Assembly: GCA_016931365.1 (NCBI GenBank)
Contig: JAFGEY010000502.1
Location: forward strand, 1-5,437
Reading direction: 5' to 3'
Length of the DNA stretch: 5,437 nucleotides
Origin: Anaerolineae bacterium
Lineage (GTDB): Bacteria > Chloroflexota > Anaerolineae > JAFGEY01
In this document: piece by piece, positions 1 through 4,993 of the stretch
Numbering within the stretch: position 1 is the first letter of the stretch
How the letters are laid out: the number at the start of each line of letters is the position of its first letter
Position numbers and translations under genes: made by a program
The notes under the pieces: model-generated
What the model was told of the DNA's origin: nothing
Databases searched by the model: none
The model's input: the letters and a program-made list of their open reading frames with translations, nothing else

Positions 1-134
1 CCAAAGATCTCGGGGCTGTGGTTCGACTCGCCAAAGCTGAGACGGTAGGAGCAGCAGATGCCGGGGGTGTGTGCAGTGTGGGGTGAGGGTTGCTGGCGAG
101 GAGCGACTGCAGTGCCAGTACGGGAGGGGGTTCT
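1..134. other. G-rich leader upstream of the sugar kinase, possibly containing the end of an upstream gene
   Basis: No complete gene is visible here. Two plus-strand frames are open from the left edge. One reads PKISGLWFDSPKLRR and stops at 46-48, with GC-rich third codon positions like the downstream kinase. The other stays open to a TGA at 84-86 and has a less biased third position. Either could be the C-terminus of a gene cut by the window. The first looks more protein-like, but 15 residues are too few to name a family. No AT-rich -10 element is seen before the kinase, which fits transcription from further upstream as part of an operon. The minus strand also lacks stops over most of the stretch, but only because of the G-rich composition. 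Confidence 0.3.
122..130 (+). promoter_or_regulatory. Ribosome binding site of the sugar kinase
   Basis: The purine run GGGAGGGGG contains GGAGG at 123-127, seven bases before the ATG at 135. It decides the start. The in-frame ATG at 90 would add 15 residues (MLARSDCSASTGGGS) that are not part of the PfkB fold, and would place this strong site inside the gene. Confidence 0.75.
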
Positions 135-1097
135 ATGGTCGTAGATGCGATCGCCCTGGGTGAGCTTTTGATCGACTTTGTCCCGACGGTGTCGGGGGTG
201 ACGCTGATCGAGGCGCCGGCGTTCAAAAAGGCGCCGGGCGGCGCGCCGGCGAACGTGGCCGCCGGCCTGGCCAAGCTGGGGGTGCGGTCGGGGTTCATGG
301 GCAAGGTGGGCGACGACCCGTTTGGCCACTTTCTCGCGCAGACGCTGCGGGACGCCGGGGTCGATACGTCGGCGCTCTGTTTCTCCGCCGAGGCGCGCAC
401 GGCGCTCGCCTTTGTGTCGCTGCGCGCCGACGGCGAGCGGGAGTTTATGTTCTACCGGCACCCGAGCGCCGATATGCTTTATAGGGCGGACGAGGTGGAC
501 GCCGACTATGTGCGGGGGGCGAAAATCCTTCACCATGGCTCGATCAGCCTGATCGGAGAGCCGGCACGTGGGGCGACGCTGCGCGCTGTGGAGGCGGCGC
601 GCGACGCGGGCGTGCTCGTGTCGTACGACCCGAACCTGCGCCTCAACCTGTGGCCGGATGCGGCGGCGGCGAAAGAGGGTATCCGGATTGGCTGGCCGCT
701 GGCGCACGTGATCAAGGTGAGCGAGGAGGAGCTGGCCTTCCTGTCGGGGATCGACGACCAGGCGGCGGCGGTGCGGGCGCTGTGGCACCCTGAGCTGCGG
801 CTGCTGGTCGTCACGGGCGGCGCGCACGGATGCCGCTACTTTACGCCCGAGTTCGCGGGCGAGGTGCCCGGCTTTGCGGTGAGCGCGGTCGATACGACGG
901 GGGCGGGGGACGCGTTCGTGGCGGGGCTGCTGAAGGGGCTGCTGGAGGAGCCTGATGCCGTGTCGGATCAGGCGCGCCTCGCGGCGATCTGTCGGTATGC
1001 CAACGCGGTGGGGGCGATCACGACGACGGAGCGGGGGGCGATCCCGGCGCTGCCGGCGGCCGGGCAGGTGGAAGAGTTTTTGCGGCAGGCGAGGTAA
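135..1097 (+). CDS. PfkB-family carbohydrate kinase, probably fructokinase
   Basis: This cytoplasmic ribokinase/PfkB-fold kinase is expected to transfer phosphate from ATP to a sugar hydroxyl. The overall pattern fits bacterial fructokinases (fructose to fructose-6-phosphate), but 2-keto-3-deoxygluconate kinase or another PfkB sugar kinase is possible. The product from the ATG at 135 is 320 residues, the usual length for the family. It opens with the first strand and GE motif (residues 5-14). PfkB signature 1 follows at about 34-49 (PGGAPANVAAGLAKLG). The YDPNLR segment lies at 164-169, and signature 2 is DTTGAGDAF at 253-261, with the catalytic base Asp259 and the anion-hole glycines. The C-terminus has the GAIPALP motif (301-307) common in fructokinases. 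No key residue is missing. It is visibly richer in GC than the two-component genes. A terminator follows, so it is probably the last gene of its transcript. Family assignment is near certain; the substrate is inferred. Confidence 0.93.
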   Translation: MVVDAIALGELLIDFVPTVSGVTLIEAPAFKKAPGGAPANVAAGLAKLGVRSGFMGKVGDDPFGHFLAQTLRDAGVDTSALCFSAEARTALAFVSLRADGEREFMFYRHPSADMLYRADEVDADYVRGAKILHHGSISLIGEPARGATLRAVEAARDAGVLVSYDPNLRLNLWPDAAAAKEGIRIGWPLAHVIKVSEEELAFLSGIDDQAAAVRALWHPELRLLVVTGGAHGCRYFTPEFAGEVPGFAVSAVDTTGAGDAFVAGLLKGLLEEPDAVSDQARLAAICRYANAVGAITTTERGAIPALPAAGQVEEFLRQAR

Positions 1098-1162
1098 CAA
1101 GGCGCTGGCGTCAAACCGTAAAGTGAGGTGAGTCAAGCTGCATAGATTCATCTACATGGTTG

Positions 1163-1201
1163 AGGTCGAGTCTCTGGACAATCAAGGAGCTCGACTTTTT
1201 T
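1163..1201 (+). terminator. Rho-independent terminator after the sugar kinase
   Basis: GTCGAG (1165-1170) pairs with CTCGAC (1190-1195). The stem can grow inward through CTC (1172-1174) with GAG (1187-1189) around a one-base bulge, and outward by G-U and A-U pairs. Six T residues follow at 1196-1201, the layout of an intrinsic terminator on the plus strand. It starts about 65 bases after the kinase stop. Read from the minus strand the hairpin has no T-run after it, so it does not clearly serve the convergent histidine kinase gene, for which no terminator was found. Confidence 0.7.
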
Positions 1202-1226
1202 CTATACTCGTCGAGGTACCTGACGT

Positions 1227-3680
1227 TCATTGCCCAGATGATTCTGACGAGCCGGTACACGGGACCCATCCCTGGACGGTCGTTCCTTTTCCTACCGCTG
1301 ACTCAATGGTCAGTTCCCCGCCCACCATTTCGATCCGATCGTGCATGATCCACAATCCGTCATGACCCCCTTTCCGGGCTTGCATTGCCTGGTTGACATC
1401 GAAACCACACCCTTCATCTACGATGGCAAATCGGACCCGACTGTTCTCGCACCTCATGGTCACTGTAACCTGTCGTCCCTGCGCGTGGACCAAGACATTG
1501 TCCAATGCCTGTTGGACGACGCGATAGAGTGCAACTTTGGACTCGGAGGACAATCCATCTTCCACATCGCCTTCTATTTCGAGTGCGATTCGCACAGGGT
1601 CCCTGGCGCAAAGCAAATCGATGAGCGTGCGTAGAGCAGTGGTCAGATCCCTCCCTTTCAGAGGACCTGGCGATAGGCTTTGGCGAATGGTGCGCAAATC
1701 CTGTGAGGCGCGTTGTGCCTGGTTTTGGCAATCGTCCAATAGCCCAATTTCATGTCCAGCAGTGGGATCCAGGGAACGCTTGACCGTTTCCAGGTAGAGG
1801 GGCAAACCAGCCAGAAACTGCTGAATGGTGTCGTGCAGGTCTCGGGCGATTTTGAGGCGTTCATTCTCTTGAGCTTGCTGGATCAAGTGTGATGTGGCCT
1901 GCAGCCGTTCGAATTGACGGGTATTCAGGATCGAAAGGGCCATTTGCCGAGCTAGGATACCGACAAGCTGCAGGTCCAGCTCATCGTATGTCTCCCCGGT
2001 CCAGCGTGGCCCCAGTCCCAGCAACCCGATGGCCTGCCCTCGATCCACCAGAGGAGCCCAGACAGACACCGGCTTGGATTCTGGATCGTCCAGCATGACC
2101 CCACAGTCTGCTAGTTTGGCGGTGTGGATCGGCTCCGGATGAGAGAGCAGATGATCAACGAAAGCGGTGGGGACAGGCAATATGCTGACCGGCTGCCCGT
2201 TATCGAATCGCTCCAGAGTTTTGCGTTCCTGATCCAATAGCCAAACGGCTGCGTACTCCACGTCCAGGTCTTCCTGGAATACCCAGAAGGCAGCCTGGAG
2301 CAATGACTCGATCTGCTGCAACTCGCCGACGTACTGGCTAAAACGGGCCACCGTCTGGTAATCCAGGGTTTCCCTGCGCAGCAACCGAGTAAAGAATGAG
2401 GTGGGCCCGCGGCGCGCCACCAGTCCGATTCCTGCAAGCAGAGCGGCGGCCAGGATAGGTAAGAAACCGGTCAACTGACCCAGTATCAAGTAGATCAGGT
2501 TGCCAACCAGGATGCAAAAGATCGCCACAAGCAGGGTATTCAAGACCTGGGCTTTGGAAGCAAAGAGCTGGTAGCGAAGAATGGCATACCCAAAGAACGC
2601 CACCACTGCCAGTCCGAAAAAGGGTACCGTATGGGTGTAGCGTGGCGCAGTGGCGCCGGTGAACAAGAACACGAAGGGAAAGACAACTGCCAGGCTACCG
2701 ACCAGTCCCATCAAGATCAGTCCCGACTGGCGACGGACGCGCTTTGATGTTGACCGGCAAAAGGTCCAGCCCATGCTTAGGATGCCCCAACAAAAGGAAA
2801 AGACAGAGCTGACCATGATGAACAGGTAAAAGACCGGAGTGAGCTGATAGTCGATTTGGCTGTAGTCGGTTAGATAGACCAGGATTCCCAGGGCAGAAAA
2901 AGGAGCCGACACGATGTAGTATGGCAGTCGCGCCCGCCGGGCGAAGGATTGCAGGAAACCTGGCCCGGTCAACAGACCGATCCAGTGAAACAGGACAGCA
3001 CCGAGGAGGGGGATCCAGGGTACGTTTAAAATCAGCGTCACGACCAGCGCATCTGCCAGTCGATCGGAAATGCGTGGCACATAGATCCAATCCATAGCAA
3101 ACCCAGCCGCGATGGTCACAAACAGGGTGAAGATTAGATTGATCTCCTCATTGGCATCAGCCTTGTAGACGATTACCCCGATCGTCAACAAGCCCAGACC
3201 AAAAAGGAAGAGGGGTAAAAACAGCTCAAACAACATGAAAGCGGTGAACTGGACGATCGGTACGTTCGTCACTGTGGTGAAGGTGCCATTCCGATCTACC
3301 AGGACTTTTGCTGTGCGCCCTGGCTGGGCATATAACATCCGAAACAAGTCGGCATATGGCAGTTCACCTCGCGCACATTTGATGGACTGGTAACGTGGGT
3401 CGAGTTCGTCGCCGGCCAAGCTACGGGTGGGGCGGTAGTCATCGATGCACAGAATCCGGTCATTGCTTCTCATCCCGGCCACGATCCCGGGCCAATGGGG
3501 AGGCGTGCTCCAGAGGACGGTCCACACCTTGATCTCTTTGCTTGGCACTAACACAAGACCAGGAAACGGCTCTCCCAACGACAAAGCTAGCCGTCCTGCC
3601 CCGCTGATACCAAACAGCAAGACGACGAGCATGATCACCGGCAGAAACCGGCGCAACCGGCACAAGTCTTTGGAGTTCAC
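1227..3680 (-). CDS. Membrane sensor histidine kinase (HisKA_3/NarL-partner type) with external PDZ-like domain and GAF domain
   Basis: This 817-residue sensor probably autophosphorylates on His616 and passes phosphate to the regulator encoded just upstream. From the N-terminus: transmembrane segment 1 (about 12-33); a non-membrane region (about 40-142) with a PDZ-like core GIVAGMRSNDRILCIDD at 65-81; about nine more hydrophobic segments (143-171, 181-200, 209-237, 253-272, 282-305, 319-341, 352-369, 379-400, 403-423); a cytoplasmic GAF-like domain (about 444-585); a short helix; the HisKA_3 dimerisation domain with H-box ARDLHDTIQQ (612-621); and a HATPase_c domain with N-box QQALDN (Asn728), G1 box DEGCGFD (755-761) and a GGHDGLWIMHDR lid region (771-782). 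Gln724 stands where the N-box usually has Glu. The start is GTG at 3680, overlapping the regulator's TGA as GTGA, with AGGAAAGGGG just upstream. The layout recalls ComP-like sensors. The ligand is unknown. Confidence 0.93.
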   Translation of the reverse strand: MNSKDLCRLRRFLPVIMLVVLLFGISGAGRLALSLGEPFPGLVLVPSKEIKVWTVLWSTPPHWPGIVAGMRSNDRILCIDDYRPTRSLAGDELDPRYQSIKCARGELPYADLFRMLYAQPGRTAKVLVDRNGTFTTVTNVPIVQFTAFMLFELFLPLFLFGLGLLTIGVIVYKADANEEINLIFTLFVTIAAGFAMDWIYVPRISDRLADALVVTLILNVPWIPLLGAVLFHWIGLLTGPGFLQSFARRARLPYYIVSAPFSALGILVYLTDYSQIDYQLTPVFYLFIMVSSVFSFCWGILSMGWTFCRSTSKRVRRQSGLILMGLVGSLAVVFPFVFLFTGATAPRYTHTVPFFGLAVVAFFGYAILRYQLFASKAQVLNTLLVAIFCILVGNLIYLILGQLTGFLPILAAALLAGIGLVARRGPTSFFTRLLRRETLDYQTVARFSQYVGELQQIESLLQAAFWVFQEDLDVEYAAVWLLDQERKTLERFDNGQPVSILPVPTAFVDHLLSHPEPIHTAKLADCGVMLDDPESKPVSVWAPLVDRGQAIGLLGLGPRWTGETYDELDLQLVGILARQMALSILNTRQFERLQATSHLIQQAQENERLKIARDLHDTIQQFLAGLPLYLETVKRSLDPTAGHEIGLLDDCQNQAQRASQDLRTIRQSLSPGPLKGRDLTTALRTLIDLLCARDPVRIALEIEGDVEDGLSSESKVALYRVVQQALDNVLVHAQGRQVTVTMRCENSRVRFAIVDEGCGFDVNQAMQARKGGHDGLWIMHDRIEMVGGELTIESAVGKGTTVQGWVPCTGSSESSGQ

Positions 3681-4447
3681 AAACCCCTTTCCTCGTGCAG
3701 CGCTGCTTCCAGGCGGTGGATGAGGGCGATCTTGGCCAGCAGTATCTCCTTGCGCAGGCTGTCGGCTTGGTCTGCATTCAGCCCCAGTTTGACGTAAATA
3801 CTCTGTCGATGGTTGTTCCAGGTCTTGGGGCTGATGTTCAGCGCGGCCGCCGCCTGCTCGGGTCCCAGCGATTCTGCAATCTGGCGCAACACGTCAGATT
3901 CGCGAGGCGTCAGACATGGCAGATGATTCAATGCCTCGACGACAACCTCTCTTTCGGATGCCGTGAGGGCATCCAGGATAATCTGGCTGCCAGTGGACCT
4001 GGCCTCGAGGCTGACACTGGGGTCAAAGTAAACCCCACCCTGCTTCGCCAGGTGGATGGCTTGTTCCACCGCCGCTGCCCTGCCCCCTTTGAGCAGGTAG
4101 GCCACGCCCTGCCAACGCTTGCGTTGGACCATTTCGAGAATGGCCGCGCCCTGATCCGGATGTGCAGACAGGATGACGATGGCCAGATGCGGGTAGCGGG
4201 CTTTGAGCTGCTGGATCACTTCCAGACCAACTCGGCTGGCGTAATCCTGTTCGGCGCCAGGGGACGAAGGCAAAACCAGATCTACAACGGCTACGTCTGG
4301 CTGGTGGTCCGTTGCCAGGCGGAGGGCATCATGGACGTTATCGGCCTCGACGACGCGGTTGCCGCCCTGCTCCAAAAAGAGACGCATGCCCCGGCGTGTG
4401 AATTCATCGTCTTCGACGATCAGGATAGACAATGACGTGTCTGACAC
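3677..4447 (-). CDS. NarL/LuxR-type two-component response regulator
   Basis: This is a 256-residue cytoplasmic DNA-binding regulator. Numbered from the GTG at 4447, the receiver domain (about 6-140) has the acidic pair in ILIVEDDEF (8-16), phosphoacceptor Asp56 in VVDLVLP, the switch residue Ser94 in VILSAH and Lys120 in YLLKGG. The C-terminal LuxR-type helix-turn-helix (about 179-242) starts at LTPRESDVL and carries the recognition helix in SPKTWNNHRQSIYVKLGL. The loop after Asp56 is longer than usual by about ten residues (61-73), and the linker before the HTH is also long. The open frame continues upstream to an ATG at 4639. That part is not regulator-like and contains this gene's own promoter, so GTG 4447 with GGAGG five bases before it is the better start. 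It precedes and overlaps the kinase gene, its probable partner. Targets are unknown; the adjacent divergent promoter region is the first candidate. Confidence 0.93.
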   Translation of the reverse strand: MSDTSLSILIVEDDEFTRRGMRLFLEQGGNRVVEADNVHDALRLATDHQPDVAVVDLVLPSSPGAEQDYASRVGLEVIQQLKARYPHLAIVILSAHPDQGAAILEMVQRKRWQGVAYLLKGGRAAAVEQAIHLAKQGGVYFDPSVSLEARSTGSQIILDALTASEREVVVEALNHLPCLTPRESDVLRQIAESLGPEQAAAALNISPKTWNNHRQSIYVKLGLNADQADSLRKEILLAKIALIHRLEAALHEERGL

Positions 4448-4452
4448 GGAAT

Positions 4453-4457
4453 CCTCC
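4453..4457 (-). promoter_or_regulatory. Ribosome binding site fixing the response regulator start
   Basis: Read on the minus strand this is GGAGG followed by five bases (ATTCC) and then GTG (4447-4445). It is the strongest translation signal near the beginning of the receiver domain, and it supports the GTG start over the in-frame ATG at 4639. Confidence 0.8.
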
Positions 4458-4592
4458 GCCGCTGGAGTCTGAAAACAGGTTTGAATGGACCTTGGGATTT
4501 GATCAGGGTTCCTGTCACCGAACGCCAGTGAGTGTAGTAGGGGCGCAGAGTTGGCTGGCCCATCCGCCGACCAGACCCCAGAGAATGACTCT

Positions 4593-4621
4593 ATTATACC
4601 ATACTTTCCCGCAAAGTCCAA
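4593..4621 (-). promoter_or_regulatory. Promoter of the two-component operon (extended -10 type)
   Basis: On the minus strand a perfect TATAAT (4598-4593) is preceded by TGG, giving the extended -10 form TGnTATAAT. Seventeen bases further upstream lies TTGGAC (4621-4616), a poor -35; the TGGACT register at 16 bases matches slightly better. Extended -10 promoters tolerate weak -35 boxes and often need an activator. Transcription would begin near 4586, giving a leader of about 140 bases before the regulator's GTG. No strong hairpin or riboswitch was recognised in that leader. Confidence 0.7.
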
Positions 4622-4624
4622 AGT
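4603..4624. repeat. Short repeats in the -35/spacer region of the two-component promoter
   Basis: On the minus strand there are two direct copies of ACTTTG, seven bases apart, followed by an inverted AAAGT. On the plus strand this reads ACTTT (4603-4607), AAAGT (4613-4617) and AAAGT (4620-4624). The cluster sits over the -35 position and spacer, where a dimeric regulator could act. It is a candidate operator on position alone. Motifs this short also arise by chance. Confidence 0.35.
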
Positions 4625-4631
4625 TCCTGAC

Positions 4632-4662
4632 ATAGGCAAGATTCCCAGAAAAAAATAGGAAA
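4632..4662. repeat. Direct repeat ATAGGnAA between the two divergent promoters
   Basis: ATAGGCAA (4632-4639) and ATAGGAAA (4655-4662) are spaced 23 bases apart, about two helical turns, in the AT-rich stretch between the divergent promoters. A run of seven A residues ends just before the second copy. This could be a regulator binding region or upstream promoter DNA. The evidence is only the repetition and the location. Confidence 0.25.
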
Positions 4663-4669
4663 TAAGCTC

Positions 4670-4698
4670 TGGTCAGCGATTGATTCAGCGCATATAAT
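4670..4698 (+). promoter_or_regulatory. Promoter of the HTH protein / secreted protein operon
   Basis: TATAAT (4693-4698) lies 17 bases after TGGTCA (4670-4675), which matches four of six positions of the sigma-70-type -35 TTGACA. Transcription would begin near 4705, giving a leader of about 40 bases before the GTG at 4746. TCAGCG is repeated directly at 4673-4678 and 4685-4690, within the -35 and spacer, and an inverted repeat lies at the predicted start site. Repression by a bound protein is therefore plausible. Confidence 0.7.
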
Positions 4699-4705
4699 GG
4701 CTGTT

Positions 4706-4719
4706 GTGCACTGATGCAC
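4706..4719. repeat. Inverted repeat at the predicted transcription start of the HTH operon
   Basis: GTGCA (4706-4710) and TGCAC (4715-4719) form a perfect inverted repeat around four bases (CTGA), about 8-21 bases after the -10 box. TGCAC also recurs directly with an eight-base period (4707-4711 and 4715-4719). The position suits an operator for a small dimeric repressor, possibly the HTH protein encoded 27 bases downstream. Function is inferred. Confidence 0.35.
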
Positions 4720-4745
4720 GCCTGTAGAATTGGAAGGGGGTTGGT

Positions 4746-4961
4746 GTGCGAGATCGCTTGCTCACGGTCAAAGAGGTGGCCGGTTACTTTCACGTCAGCA
4801 CGGCGACGATTCAGCGTTGGTGCCGATCCGGTAGATTGCCGGTGGTGCGCATCGGGCACGAATGGCGGGTTGATGGGGAGCGGTTGCAGGCAATGATCCA
4901 ACAGGAAGGGCCGTCCCTTCAACGCAGTGGCGGATCTCTGGCGCCGGATGGGCAGGAGTAA
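4746..4961 (+). CDS. Small excisionase-family (HTH_17, MerR-like) DNA-binding protein
   Basis: The 71-residue product begins MRDRLLTVKEVAGYFHVSTA and consists of one winged helix-turn-helix (about residues 5-50). LTVKEVAGYFHVS forms the first helices, TATIQRWCRSGRLPVVRIG holds the recognition helix and turn, and HEWRVDGERLQAMI forms the wing and last helix. This pattern is typical of the excisionase/MerR-like HTH_17 family, whose members act as phage excisionases or as small transcription factors. No integrase, attachment site or other phage gene is in the window, so a regulator is the more likely role. The tail (about 52-71) looks disordered. The start is GTG at 4746, with GGAAGGGGG at 4732-4740 as ribosome binding site. 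It is probably cotranscribed with the secreted protein gene 32 bases downstream. The DNA target is unknown; its own promoter repeats are candidates. Confidence 0.85.
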   Translation: MRDRLLTVKEVAGYFHVSTATIQRWCRSGRLPVVRIGHEWRVDGERLQAMIQQEGPSLQRSGGSLAPDGQE

Positions 4962-4980
4962 CAAGACCCATCATACTACA

Positions 4981-4986
4981 AGGAGG
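4981..4986 (+). promoter_or_regulatory. Ribosome binding site of the secreted protein gene
   Basis: AGGAGG lies seven bases before the ATG at 4994. This near-ideal site confirms that a gene starts here even though no stop is reached within the window. It predicts efficient translation. Confidence 0.85.
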
Positions 4987-4993
4987 AGCAAAA

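Noticed and set aside
1190..1215. Second hairpin CTCGAC (1190-1195) with GTCGAG (1210-1215) as a terminator for the minus-strand operon
   Set aside because: The loop is A-rich on that strand but no T-run follows the stem, and it competes with the better plus-strand hairpin.
1156..1365. Small plus-strand frames over the terminator and the 3' end of the kinase gene
   Set aside because: They run through the terminator hairpin and antisense to the HATPase domain, with no ribosome binding site and no recognisable protein.
3695..4435. A 246-codon plus-strand frame opposite the response regulator
   Set aside because: It lies entirely antisense to a regulator with clear receiver and HTH motifs, has no ribosome binding site of note and shows no recognisable domain. 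It is a codon-bias shadow.
4420..4563. Possible 47-residue leader peptide in the 5' leader of the two-component operon, overlapping the regulator start out of frame
   Set aside because: It has an ATG, but only a mediocre upstream purine stretch and Arg/Pro-rich content without attenuator features. No supporting signal beyond being open.
4448..4586. Riboswitch or structured RNA in the two-component leader
   Set aside because: Only weak, short complementary segments were found and no known riboswitch core was recognised.
4714..4896. Alternative ATG frame overlapping the HTH gene
   Set aside because: The Cys/Arg/Gly-rich translation has no domain, whereas the GTG frame at 4746 gives an intact HTH_17 fold with a good ribosome binding site.
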